Shown here: positions 23,036 to 33,939 of the stretch, piece by piece
How the letters are laid out: each line of letters opens with the position of its first letter
How positions within the stretch are numbered: position 1 is the first letter of the stretch
NCBI GenBank assembly: GCA_030068145.1
Contig: JAPJBO010000971.1
Coordinates: forward strand, 1-64,000
Length of the DNA: 64,000 nucleotides
Direction of reading: 5' to 3'
Origin: Diplonema papillatum
Lineage: Eukaryota; Euglenozoa; Diplonemea; Diplonemida; Diplonemidae
Program-made: the position numbers and the translations under genes
Notes under the pieces: model-generated
Told to the model about the DNA's origin: nothing
Databases searched by the model: none
The model's input: only the letters and a program-made list of their open reading frames with translations

Positions 23036-23585
23036 ACAGGTATTAGGCACCCGAAGCAGCCGGCCGGAGACAGCAGACGAGGGCTTCCGGGGGGATACTT
23101 CCTCATTTTACCTCACCACTACACTAGCATCACGGCACTGTTCGATCGAAAATCCGTAGATATCTGGGACTGAGAAACGGGCTTCCCTCGTACTACCCCG
23201 TATTGCTGTCGGAATGAAGCAAAGCAAGGAAAGAGGGGCAACAAGTAACGAGGCGGTCTGGGTACCCATCTCTTCAGGAAGGGTGCGAACACGCGGGAAG
23301 AGTGGGAAGATGCTCCCGAACCAGAACCTAACCGGACTGCCAACAGCGAAATACAGGCAAAAAAGAAAAACGGGTGCACGGTGAGCTCCAGCCGCAGAAG
23401 ATGGAGTGAAAAAGAGGGAAGACAGGCGTTGGGGGGGGGGGGAGCGGGTGTGCTTTTGGGCACGCTCGCTTTTCCAAGAGAATAGTCGAGCCGCAGCTCT
23501 GGACAGAACGGATAGGAAAAAGAGTGTGCTTTTATGCTTCGCTCGTCCTCACGAAAAAAGGGGATGGGCCTGCTTTCGGGTATAC

Positions 23586-23722
23586 ACGGTGCACTAGTCA
23601 TTTGAAAAACTGCGTAATGACTAGTCATATTACTACTGAAGAGTGCTTACTACTGCAGTAGTCATATGACTAGTAACATGAGTAAGTGACTAGTAAATGG
23701 CATGACTTAGTGCATCGTGTAC
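23586..23722. mobile_element. MITE with TIR CACGGTGCACTAGTCAT, copy 1
   Basis: The left end CACGGTGCACTAGTCAT and the right end ATGACTTAGTGCATCGTG are inverted repeats. The interior is a chain of the palindromic word ATGACTAGTCAT and relatives. TA borders the element on both sides, which would fit a TA target duplication. Confidence 0.7.
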
Positions 23723-24051
23723 GTTAGGTTTTCCGACTCCCGCTATCGTGGGCAGCACAAAGTCAAAGAGGTGTAGTCAACCGTTCCCTGCAGTCCCTGC
23801 GTTGCCCTCGGATTCACCCGTCTGGCCTCCGACTGATCTTCGGGGTTTCCGACCCTTCTTCCATCGGTCTTTTTTGGCAAATCGGACAACAAGCGGGGAA
23901 TGAAAGCAAGATCTGTCCTCACGCATTCCTTCAGACTGAATTCTGGCTTAGAGGCGTTCATCCATCGAACAACCGGAGAGGGACTACGGGAGTACCACTC
24001 GTAGCCGTGTTGGCATGCTCTGGCCACATGGTGACGTCCCCTGAGTGCTGT

Positions 24052-24170
24052 CCGGTGCGTTGAACGCATACAAACCCCAGATTTATCTGTGTTTCACGTG
24101 GGTCACAACACATTTCCTCAGAGTCGAGTATCTCCTGCAAAGCGGGTGCTTTGTTTGTGCATACGTGTGT
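24052..24170 (+). repeat. SINE-like family S1, copy j (old)
   Basis: TTGAACGCATACAAACCCC, TTTATCTGTGTTTCACGTGG and CTCCTGCAAAGCGGGTGC match the family in order but with many changes. It lies between the two MITE copies at 23.6 and 24.8 kb. Confidence 0.6.
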
Positions 24171-24754
24171 AAACCCTGTTTTGAGCGATTTAACACAGCA
24201 CGCTGCCGTTCGACACTTTTGATATGGACATGCAAGCTTGTTACCATAAAAAAAGAAGCGTGGATGATGTGCCAACCCCCGATCAACCTTTTTCGGTTCT
24301 TTCTCCGGCCATTCTTGGACCCGTCTATTCTGAACTCGAGCAACGTCCGAGCCAGAAACTTGTGTGGCAAAGAGAGAAAACACAGGGAGGCGCAAAAGTC
24401 TGGCGCTTCGTTTTGTTTGTGCGTGCCGGTTGATCGATTTCCGTCTTGCTTTTAACCCACTGATGGCTAGTGAAGCTCGGAACTCTGGTCAACCACCAAA
24501 ACACTCTACGTATATTTAGCCTTCAAAAACAAGGGGGTACATACTGCAACCCGCCACATGGTTACTAACTACGCTAGCACGAAAAAGAGGTGGCTGGGAG
24601 ATTTCTGCCTTCTTCTTTGCGGTTCGTTCGGCCCTTGTTCGATCAGTCTGTTCTGAACTCGGACAACAATGTGCCGAGCCCGACACTAGGTTGGTAAGAG
24701 AAGCAACCGAGCCGTATATACCTGCCGGGAAGTCGCCCGGCCAACCAACCGTTC

Positions 24755-25080
24755 ACGGTGCACTAGTCATGCCATTTACTAGTCACTTACTACTGATCTT
24801 ACAAGTCATAAATCTTACTAGTCATATGACTACGGTCAGTAGTACGAATGGCTACCTGCAGTAGTCATTCTTACAAGTGAATGTGTCCACTTTTGTGGGA
24901 AGAAAAAGTACGCCTGTGTAAAGGGATTCCTTCACAAAATGCAGTAGTCACTAGTAAAAATCACTAGTAAGAATGACTACTGCTGCAGTAGTCATTCTGA
25001 CTGCTGCAATAGCAAGCAAGTATCAGTAGTAATATGGCTAGTCATTACACTGTTTTTCAAATGACTATAGTGCACTGTGT
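24755..25080. mobile_element. MITE with TIR CACGGTGCACTAGTCAT, copy 2 (inverted, longer)
   Basis: It begins CACGGTGCACTAGTCATGCC and ends TTTCAAATGACTATAGTGCACTGTG, the mirror image of copy 1. The interior again is made of ACTAGTCAT, AGTAGTCATTC and similar words, including CTGCTGCAGTAG. With copy 1 it brackets about 1 kb of other repeat DNA, so the pair could act as one compound foldback element. Confidence 0.7.
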
Positions 25081-25489
25081 TCTTTCGGCCTTCTTAAGGA
25101 GTCAGAACAGCGGTAGCAAACTGCCGCCGTTTTTCAGCCACCCCGAGAGTTTCGCGGCGCGTCGAACGTTGTCTTCTTTCGGGGGGGGTGGCGGTTCTTT
25201 TCGTTCTACACCTTGGTGCGAGAAGCAGGGTGCGTGGTGGCCACTGCTTTTGTTGCTTGTACGACGAAACAGGATGACCAACACGTGGATCCCGTGCAGC
25301 CTTCTGCCGCACAGGATGGGCCCCCTTCCCCAGGCGATTCGTTCCCCCTGTTGTTGTCGGATCAGCCCCCTCTCCCACGTGAATTCTACTTTTTCGAGTT
25401 CTTTGTTTGCTTTTTTTTTTTTTTTTTGAAACCCTCTGTCTTTTTCTTGTTTTTTGTTTTTGCTTGGGAGGTAAAGGGGGGGGGGGGGG

Positions 25490-25632
25490 GGGGAATAATA
25501 ACAGTTATTTGACACCGGCTGGTTGACTGAAAACACTACCAATTTGAACCCGCTACTGTCCGGCTACCCGGAATTTTTTTTAGTATTCGACAAATCGAAT
25601 GATAACACAGGTTATTATTCGACCCCCCCCCC
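25490..25632. mobile_element. MITE with TIR GGTCGAATAATA, copy 2 (inverted)
   Basis: AATAATAACAGTTATTTGAC at the left and GGTTATTATTCGACCCCC at the right, with AAAACACTACCA and GGCTACCCGGAA in between, is the reverse complement of the copy at 22257-22425. It follows a run of about 19 Gs and is bordered by C-runs. Confidence 0.7.
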
Positions 25633-26344
25633 TCTTTAATCATGCTGTTTTCTGCGGCGTTTCCAGGGGGAGCCGCGGGAGGTACAAGAATACTGCAAGC
25701 ACGCCAGTTCTGCAATGTTGGCTCACGCCGCTTAGTTCTCTATATGCGGTTTGGACAACGACGTTTTCGTGAGGTTCGCTTGAAACTCCGGTGTTTCAAA
25801 GTCTCCAGGTGACCTTCGGCAACAGGTTTCCTTTTCCAAGTCCCCTTAGGCACTTTTCCCTTTCGGAGCATCTCAACCTCGATCTCGGGTTGGTCTCTGG
25901 TCTTCCAGTGCACAAATGCTTCAATCAAAGCTGAGATTTTCGAGCGTTCTCTCACGGGTGCTTAAAAACAAGAAACTGGCGGCCCCTCCGAAACAAGAAT
26001 GAGCGCAGGGGGGGTTTTGTGCGTGTGAAACCCCTGTTTTAAGTGATGAAGCACAGCACGCTGTTGATGTAGACAAGCTACGTACAGTTATACCATAAGA
26101 AACGAGAAAAGCAGCACTCGCGCAAATGGGAAGCCGAGATTCGCCGGTCCATGAGCCTTGGTTCAGCCGGTCCCGAGGGTGACCTATTGCGCAGAACTCA
26201 AGTTACACCAGGATGAGGAGCTAGACGATATCTTGGTGAGAGTTTCATCGTCTATCACTTTTTCCCGATGTCGATACATCGATAACACTACGCAAAATTC
26301 TTCAGAAATATCAAAATACTTCGGCCGACGTAGAACGGAACGTT

Positions 26345-26452
26345 TAATGATGAGACGCACACGTACAGTTCTTCAAGATATATACCTCTCTGGGGGCATT
26401 CTTGCATTACCTGGGCTTCGTTTAACTTTTCATACACGCAAACCGTTGACCA
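26345..26452 (+). repeat. SINE-like family S2, diverged fragment
   Basis: ACACGTACAGT, ATACCTCTCTGGGGGCATTC and GGGCTTCGTTTAACTTTTCA follow the order of the inner block of copy 2. I see no gene in the surrounding 25.68-27.47 kb. Confidence 0.5.
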
Positions 26453-27472
26453 CGAAATGATCCCTTACAACTTCTCTATTGCTATAACAAATCTGCAAAA
26501 AAAAAAAAGGAAAAAGAAGGCAGTTTTGAGGGAACAGAGCGAAAAACCTTCATGCCGAAAGGCAAATCGACTGGGAGGAAAAGACGAGAACCGACGAGGC
26601 GGTTGCTGCGGTTGTGCTGAGTGTGTAGCTCGGCTCCGTAAAAAAGTAGGAAGGCGGAGCTACGTGAAGGAGTGCTTTTGTGTTGTATGTATCGTGACGG
26701 GTTTGGCGTCGCGAAGGAAGATGGGTTTGACACCGCCCTGTCGGGTAGGTTGTCGTGAAGAGCTGCTTGAGCAGTGTCATCACTGGGTACCAAGAAGCTA
26801 ATCGCCCGCACGACAAGTGGACCCGTGGCAGCAAGCGAACCTTTCGCAACGCTTACATGCGCCGCAAACAACAGGCCACCTCAGACAATACGACTTCCTG
26901 CTGCTCTGCCTCATCCCACGTCATGCGCTGGATATGCCTCATGCGACCACGTCCCATGTGTTGACAACTGCCTGTCACAAGCTGCGTCATTGTTTGGCTG
27001 CGTCGAGTATACGTACATCGTTTACTTCCCGTCATGTGCCACGTGATGAAACGACACCCTCGTCACCTTCCCGCGTTCGCAGGTGTGACAAGCGACTCAC
27101 GCTGGTCACGTTCGCTTTTGACATTGTTTGGCTGCATCCACGCTTCTACACGCTCGACTTGTGACCAAAAAAAAGCTCAGATCGACGTCGGCTCCCCCCC
27201 GTGCTGTGCGCTCGTATTTCTGCTCGCTTCCTACCTTGACACGCTTCTCAAGGGAGGGTAGCCGGCCACAGCCGCAGCGAGCTTCAGGCTCTGAAACGAC
27301 GGGGGGATTGCAAGACACCCCTGGCACGGCGCTGCAGTGCGATGGTCGGGGATGCTGACGCACACCGAACGTCGGTAAGAGAACTGCACACACCGTCGAG
27401 AGCGTGGTTCCCTGGTAAGGTAAATCAGGTAAGATGCATTTCCGGCAACCGAGCAGCGTTGTTTCCGCTTCG

Positions 27473-27695
27473 AAAATACTCGAGGGACTGCCTTGTGCTC
27501 ATTTCGAAGGAGGCTAGAGGGGGAGAAAACAATACAACTACAAAGTAGGTCTTTTTTGTTGAACGCTTACGCCCGCCACTAAACCCAGATTTACCTGTGT
27601 TTCGTGTGGGCTACAGCGCATTTACCTCCTTTGATCTATCGCAACTGGCAGTCTCCTCAAGCATTTCCTACAAAGCAGGTGCTTATACAAAAAAT
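27473..27695 (+). repeat. SINE-like family S1, copy b
   Basis: Near full-length copy from AAAATACTCGAGGGACTGCC to GTGCTTATACAAAAAATAAAG. Confidence 0.8.
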
Positions 27696-27950
27696 AAAGC
27701 CTTTGTTTGCGGGGATGCAAGGTGGACCTGGCCCTAGCTCGTGTCGAGACAAGGCAAGGTCACTCAGCGTTCCCTCGCGCTGGTGGTGTCAGCGAGAATC
27801 TTCTGGCGGCAACGAGACCGAAACGGCTATGCTTTCACTCCGCGCACCGAGGAGGTTTCTACCCGAGAACGCGAGTTTTCTCTCGAAAAGTCAGCGCGAA
27901 AGCAATGCAACGAGAAGAGTTGAGTTGCAGCTCTTGACAAAGACAGATGG

Positions 27951-28146
27951 AAAATACTCGAGGGGCTGCCGTGTGCTTACTTCGAAGTGGGTATTTTTAG
28001 CGTTTATTTTTTGTTGGACGCTTACGCCCGCCACTGAACCCAGATTCACCTGTGTGGGCTACAGCACATTTACCTCCTTTGATCTTTTGCAGCTGGCAGC
28101 CTCCTCAAGTACTTCCTACAAAGCAGGTGCTTTTACAAAGAAATAA
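27951..28146 (+). repeat. SINE-like family S1, copy c
   Basis: Full-ended copy with a shortened middle: after TTACTTCGAAG it jumps to TGGGTATTTTTAGCG, then resumes at GGACGCTTACGCCCGCC and ends GGTGCTTTTACAAAG. Confidence 0.75.
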
Positions 28147-28707
28147 GGTGTTTTTATTCTTCGCTTTTCACGAACGGGGGGGGTCGGTCCTGCTTTGGGC
28201 TTTGTAGGTTCTCCCGACTCCCCAAATCGTGGTTCAAGAGGTCTAGTCAACCATTCCCTGCAGTACTAGCATACTTTCAAGAACAAACAATTATGGGTGG
28301 GTGGGACCGGGCCCCAGGGCTAAGGCTTGACAAAGCCCGGCCCCGTCCCCCCAGAAGCCGTGGGTAGAAGCGTTTTCCCCCGCGACCCAGGGAAATTCCC
28401 CCTTCGGTAATAAGTTCGTCTCTCCCTCGCGTTATTCAGTGAAGTCCCTGACCCAACGTTCTTGAAGCCGCGCGCTGACCTTCTTCAAGAGAACCGACCT
28501 CCTCGGTGTTTCGACGGACGGGGCTCAAAGGTAAAGCGGAGAATAGGGGTGTGGCTACTACCCTTCCCGTGGGGTTGCTGGATCTGCGGATCAAGTATTC
28601 CATACACACTGCATTCCGACGGATTCCGTCGCACTCACATGGAATGTAAATACTCCTACACGGCTCGAGGCGGAATCCGCTTGGGGTCCGCGTGAAAGAT
28701 GTCGGAC

Positions 28708-28905
28708 GCTTTGAACGGTTACGCCCGCCACTGAACCCAGATTTACCTGTGTTTCATGCGGGCTACAGCACGTATACCTCCTTCGAGGTTGGAATATGGT
28801 TGCGAAGTGGGGAGTCATCGGCATGTGCAGTGTGGTACTTTACCACCTTGGGGACTTCGCAACTGGCAGTCTCCTCAAGGACTTCCTACAAAGCACGTGC
28901 TTTGT
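28708..28905 (+). repeat. SINE-like family S1, copy d (5' truncated)
   Basis: Starts inside the family at ACGGTTACGCCCGCCACTG and keeps the 3' half, with an insert (GGTTGGAATATGGTTGCG to ACCACCTTGGGG) also seen in shorter form in copy g. 5' truncation is typical of retroposed copies. Confidence 0.7.
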
Positions 28906-28929
28906 GTGTGCGAAGGACCTACTGACATG

Positions 28930-29085
28930 TCCAGAGTTGGGGCTTGCACTGATAACGAAGCAACAGTCGAACAGCATCAACTGACCAAAGGTGATGAATT
29001 CTCTTTCATGTGCAACCGTTGTTCCGGAAATGTTCCCGTCAAATACAGATGTACCTATAAAAAAAGAATTCTACCGGATTCCGTC
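28930..29085 (+). repeat. SINE-like family S2, copy 1
   Basis: GAGTTGGGGCTTGCACTGAT to ACAGATGTACCTATAAAAAAAG matches 55068-55310 closely, with one internal block missing. The 3' end has an A-rich tail preceded by GTAC, as in family S1. Confidence 0.75.
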
Positions 29086-29877
29086 GGAATGCAGTGTACG
29101 GTATTCCACGCGCTTTTCCCGGTGGCTTTCTCCGGCGGCCCCTTCCCGATAGTAATGCCCACCGTACCCGGTACGTTTGATTGTGCTCGCGTGTGTAAAC
29201 TGGTTGCAACACTGAAACGGTGCGAAATCGTCACTGTATAAAATAATGACAAAAAACGATTTCTATAAGAAAAGGGGCTCGCAGAGACCGAAAAGCACAA
29301 GATGAGGCGCAGCGTGTGCAAGGATTCACCGGAGGCGTAGCAGGCCGTCTATGAGTGGCCAGTGGTGAAGCCTGCATGAGTCAAGGCCCGATGGTCAACC
29401 TGCGCAGTGCAGGCTCCACCCGGAGCGAAGTAAGTCTACCATCAGACCAACGTCGCTTTGCAGTAGAGCTGGCGGCGGAAGCCGGCAATGTCCGACGGAC
29501 CTGCAACTACTCGAAGAGGGGTTTTCACTTGTTGTAGGCAACTCGTATCCAAAAGCGGTTTCAAGACGAAGGCTGGATCACCCACTGTCCGCAACTCTGC
29601 CGCACCACCGATACCTGTGGAGTGCAGGGTTCGTATGGCTTCTGATAGAATCAGCAGCTCCCCTGCACCTTCGCCTGCAAACTGCAAACCTGGACGTATC
29701 AACCTCGGTTCACTGCGGACCTTCTCACGTGAATTGCAGGCCTTCGTTTTGGTTGACTGTGCCCACAAAAACCCTGCTTAGTGAGTGGCCCAAAACCTTC
29801 GCAAGTGCGCCCGCGCATGAGACGCGTGTAAGCCCCCCCCCACGTCCCCTTCGACAATGGTGTTTTGGTTGTGCGGC

Positions 29878-29972
29878 AAAAATACTCGAGGGGCTGCCTT
29901 GTGCTTACTTCGAAGGAGGCTAGAGGGGGAGAAACAATACAACTACAAAGTGGGTGCTTGTACAAAAAATAA
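29878..29972 (+). repeat. SINE-like family S1, copy e (internally deleted)
   Basis: Holds the 5' third to ACTACAAAGTGGGT and then the 3' end GTGCTTGTACAAAAAATAAT; the middle is missing. Confidence 0.7.
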
Positions 29973-29983
29973 TCGTTGACTTC

Positions 29984-30122
29984 TTTGTTGAACGCTTACG
30001 CCACTGAACGCAGATTCACCTGTGTTTCGTGTGGGCTATAGCACATTTACCTCCTTTGATCTTTTGCAGCTGGCAGCCTCCTCAAGTATTTCCTACAAAG
30101 CAGGTGCTTGTACAAAAAATAA
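29984..30122 (+). repeat. SINE-like family S1, copy f (5' truncated)
   Basis: Begins TTGTTGAACGCTTACGCC and ends GTGCTTGTACAAAAAATAATC, the same 3' tail as copy e twelve bases upstream of it, so the two probably arose together. Confidence 0.7.
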
Positions 30123-30730
30123 TCGTTGAAATACGTAAAGGAAGACCGAGACATCGTCCGCCAGCTGAAGTTCTTCCAGCTTGCTGCGTGTGTGTATGAA
30201 AAAAAGCCCGGCGGAGCGAACTCTTTTGGAAGACATCGAAGCCGGCAACGAGAACCGCTGGATACCACTATAATACGGGCAGGAGAAACGATACAACTAC
30301 AACAGAGGGGGTTTCGTCGTGTTGACTCTTCATCCCGCGGCGGATATTGAACAGTCGGGCGGGAGGCGGGATCCCACGAGAGAAATAGTTGAGTGCAGCT
30401 CTTGACAAAGATAGATGGAAAAAAGAAGGTGTTTTTATTAGCGTTATTTGTGGATTAGAAGGTCGGTATTTTAAAGTCTCCGGTTGACCGTAGAGGCTTG
30501 GGTATGGCGGGGGGTTGAGAAAAGTAAAAGAGTGCGACTCGTTTCGGGTGTTGTGTCACTCCGTTGTGAAACCTTGTGAAGTCCCCTAACGCGTTTAGAG
30601 GGTGCTTGGGTTTGGGTAGGGTGTGGTCGTTCTGCTGCGGCGTGAATTATTCTTCGCTTTTTCTCACGAACGGGGGGAAAATCTTAGTTTCGTGCTCAGG
30701 CGCTACTTGCTCACGAACCCGGGGGGGGGT

Positions 30731-31938
30731 AGGGGGGGTCAAAAGCTGTCAAAATAGGTCATTTTTTTGGGAACCACATAGGGGCTCCTAAAAGGCAATA
30801 AAATTTAGTAAACCACCCCAGAACCGTATAGAAATGCCTAAAACATGCTTTTTGGCTGCTGAAGTGCCCCGAAAAGGCCTTTTTACGAGTGCCCAATTTT
30901 TGGAGTCAGGGTGGACACCGTTTGGTACCGGTGTTCTTCTTTTTAGGTGACAACCCCAAAAATAGTGACAGCATGAACCGAAGAAGGAAAACAACACTGC
31001 CCAAGCCTATGTATTTTTACTCGAAAGACTTTCCTGAGAGTTGGGGATGGTGGGGCTTCGTAGGAGGCATCGACAAGCGACTCAATGAGGTACGGCTTCG
31101 TAACGTGCCGCCCCCTCGAGTCCTTGACGTCAGCGCCAGCTTTCGTAGTGGCCTGTGTCGTGTAGCGTGCTACCGCAAGCTGCAGATACCCTGCCCTGAG
31201 CTGCTATGTCGTGGCAGTCCTATAAATCCACCGCCGAACCTTTTCGTTCAAGTCCAGTTTTCTATTTTTGTTCAAGCTCAACGTGCGTTGGGGTTAGGTA
31301 CCAGAGATACACCCCGGTGACCAGTATTGTCTTCCGTGCGTGTGCAATGCGACCCTTTCGGGGTGGTGTACGAAAGGCGAACTTGAATAAAAGACACTGT
31401 CGCGTGCATCCCTTCAACAAAAACGTTGGAATCTGGAAAATCCCACTACGGATGAGAGCATCTCATTGTTTTTCTCGGAAAGACATCGAACTTTGTGAAT
31501 ATCGCTCTAGCAGAAGTTCGGGGAAGAGCTGCTGCCTGCGGTGTCAACAACACCTCAGCTTGCGCAAGACCCAGAGAACCTTTTGGGACGTTGTTAACCA
31601 TCCAGACGAGCAACGTTCATAGCTGCCTTCCTCCTGGGTGTCGTTCGCCCTTTTGTTGCTTCCATTTGTGGCTGCCTGTACGTGATTGTAGTCTCATCTT
31701 TGCATGGTATGAACAGTGAAGCACACCCACAGGCTGCTAGCCGGTACCAAACGGTGTCCACCCTAAAACCATCAACTAATACACCCCCCCCTGGGCCATT
31801 TTCCATCAAACATCCCCCAAAAACACGTTTCCGGGCATTTCTGAGGCGGGTTGCATGTTTTTTTAGCCTTAAACTGCCGTTAAGTCTACAGGCTGAAAAT
31901 GTCACCATTTTGACGCAAAAAAAGACCTTTTGACCCCC
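30731..31938. mobile_element. Non-autonomous DNA element with long (about 200 bp) TIRs
   Basis: The left end starts GGGGGGTCAAAAGCTGTC and 180 bases later has CAGGGTGGACACCGTTTGG. The right end, read in reverse, starts GGGGGGTCAAAAGG and 190 bases later has TAGGGTGGACACCGTTTGG. The arms agree best at their outer and inner ends and are diverged between. The 750-bp interior has only short unrecognised frames. Long TIRs suggest a MULE-like group, but I cannot prove that. Confidence 0.6.
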
Positions 31939-31939
31939 C

Positions 31940-32700
31940 GGCTATGGTGGCTGCATACGGCTGCATACGCGTATGCGCCCAAACCTGCATACGCATACGG
32001 CGCTGCATACGGCTATGCATACGTATGCATACGGCTATGCATGTGGCTGTGACTTCTCTGGCAATGCACCTCCTTCGTCCAGGACGAAGGGGGAGTCGAA
32101 AAGGATACTTAAAAGCAAAGTTTCGTGAGAGCCGACGGAACCTATGTCCGCCGCAACCCGGGGTACACGGGCAGTGTGTTCACTCCCGTAAGCCGACGAG
32201 CCGCGCTCCGATGAGGCAACCGAAGCTGGTTGTCTCAGGATCTGCTGAGCAACGGGCTGGCGGAAAGGCCCGCCACGTGGTTGTCGTGCGTCATGAAGCA
32301 TGCTCGTTCAGTGCTTCGAGCTGGCGTTCGACGTCGTCGGGGAAAAAGCGAGGCAGACATTGACCGTGGCACGCATCCTCATCGACCTGCTTTCTACCTA
32401 TCAGTACATTGCATTGTTACACGGTGAGGTCCAGTCTCAGAAACTGCCGTCAAAGAGGGCGCGAGTCACACCTAAAAAGCGTGTGACACCCGCTTTTTCA
32501 ACTCCAGCTTTAACTCCAGTTTCTGGGGCTCTGGACTCCACCGTCTTCACTCATAGGCCCGTCACGCAGCAGCCAGAAGGCCGGGCTGGCCTCACAGAGC
32601 CCTACCTATGCATACGTATGCAGCCGTATGCGTATGCATATTTTCAAATCTGCATACGCATACGTATGCACGTATGCAGCCAGCCCAGCCCTAGGGGGGG
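31940..32700. mobile_element. Foldback element with arms of the word GCATACGTATGC
   Basis: The left arm (about 31943-32045) and right arm (about 32603-32690) consist of repeated GCATACG/CGTATGC units, many forming GCATACGTATGC. They run inverted to each other, with GGTGGCTGCATACGG at the left mirrored by CCGTATGC and GTATGCAGCCAGCCC at the right. The interior is about 550 bp and holds a smaller MITE (32421-32543). The left end touches the end of the long-TIR element at 31938. A run of about 19 Gs follows the right end. Confidence 0.7.
32421..32543. mobile_element. MITE of the ACGGTGGAGTCCAG family, nested
   Basis: ACGGTGAGGTCCAGTCTCAG at the left; the right end in reverse is GACGGTGGAGTCCAGAGCCC. 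The core has GTGTGACACCCGC. It is nested in the foldback element of 31940-32700. Confidence 0.6.
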
Positions 32701-32829
32701 GGGGGGGGGGGGGGGTTGGTAAACTCAAGAGGTCTCGTCAACTATTCCCCAGTATTAGCATACTTTCAAGAAAAGAATGCGTGAGACCTGCCGCCGGCGT
32801 TGACGAGCGGTTTGCACGTCAACACCGCC

Positions 32830-33013
32830 ACGGACCTCACCAGGGGGTGTTCCCCAACCTCGTCCTCCCAGACGAGGGACTCTTGTGACGCGCCCAATGC
32901 AGGGACCCGCTCGCCGAAATTGGATCGGCCTGCCTGAACAAATCTTTCCAGCTCATTGTCCCACTTCCATGTGGGCCTCAGGGCCCAGCCCTTCTCGGTC
33001 AAGGCAAAGTACT
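32830..33013 (-). CDS. Exon-like segment, unknown protein
   Basis: On the minus strand, after a plausible acceptor (TTGCATTTAG), the frame reads VPEYFALTEKGWALRPTWKW then DNELERFVQAGRSNFGERVP and ends at a good donor (CTG/GTGAGG) after GEHPL. Composition and codon use look like a real exon, unlike the repeats around it. No partner exon could be joined in phase with confidence; it might belong to a gene with the segment at 34070-34256. I do not recognise the protein. Confidence 0.4.
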
Positions 33014-33367
33014 CGGGAACCTCTAAATGCAAGTAAGTGTTTCTATGCCTTTTCAATTTCCTGTCTCCGGCAAGAGCCTTTCGCACTGCCTTGATACCTC
33101 CGGCTGTTTCGGCAGTTCGACAACGACAAGTGTTACTACGCGTACTTGCGGACCCCAGAAGAAAAACTGCCAACGTAACGTAAGGGTTGCAACGGTCTTT
33201 CCCCGATGCTGGGAACATCATGGTAGGCTACCGAAGGGGGGCGGGGAGAGTACGATGCTTTGCATGTTCGGTGGTTTTTACGAAGGTTTCTGTATTCCTC
33301 CCCCCGCACATTTTGTTTTGCTTGCTTCTTCTTTGTCGACGGCATTCGAGCAAAAAAAGAACGAGAG

Positions 33368-33371
<4 letters not shown>

Positions 33372-33411
<40 letters not shown>

Positions 33412-33580
33412 AATAGAGCATCTATTTGGTATCGGAAAGTAGGTGCGAGATCAGGCAAACCTTGTGCGCTAGCTTCGTTTAACCGTGAATATAATAATCA
33501 GGGCTTACCCCACATTCTCGCTTTCATTTCACCAACCCTGTGACAATTATTATCTTCACCGTTTCTGCTAACGCGACCTT

Positions 33581-33671
<91 letters not shown>
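33372..33671. repeat. Two (GA)n microsatellites
   Basis: GA dinucleotides at about 33373-33408 and a long pure run at about 33587-33671, about 42 units. The long Ser-Leu or Arg-Glu open frames across them are artefacts. Confidence 0.9.
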
Positions 33672-33673
<2 letters not shown>

Positions 33674-33939
33674 GAGTGAAAATAATTCCGCAGGCAGGAT
33701 ACCAGCATCGCTGCAAGTCGTGTTTTCCGATTTCCTTCTCAGGAGTCTGGTTTGTTCCTTGCAAGGTTGACGGCGGTGCAACGGGCAACGGAGAATCAGG
33801 GCTCAATTCCGGGGGAGGCGTTGCAAGGGCACGCACACAAGTGCGCCATTCGTGCATTATTCTGCGATCATATACGATAAGGCAAATAATCCAACAAATT
33901 GAGTCCAGCCGGAGTCAAAACAGGGTGCGGCCGGGAATG

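Larger units (their letters stand above)
28598..29108. mobile_element. Element with TIR GGAATACCGTACACTGCATT
   Basis: GTATTCCATACACACTGCAT followed by TCCGACGGATTCCG at the left is the inverse of CGGATTCCGTCGGAATGCAG followed by TGTACGGTATTCC at the right. About 430 bp lie between and include SINE-like copies S1-d and S2-1, so the element is either old or was itself a target. Confidence 0.6.

Noticed and set aside
33498-33857. Open frames of poly(Ser-Leu) or poly(Arg-Glu)
   Set aside because: Produced by the (GA)n microsatellite.
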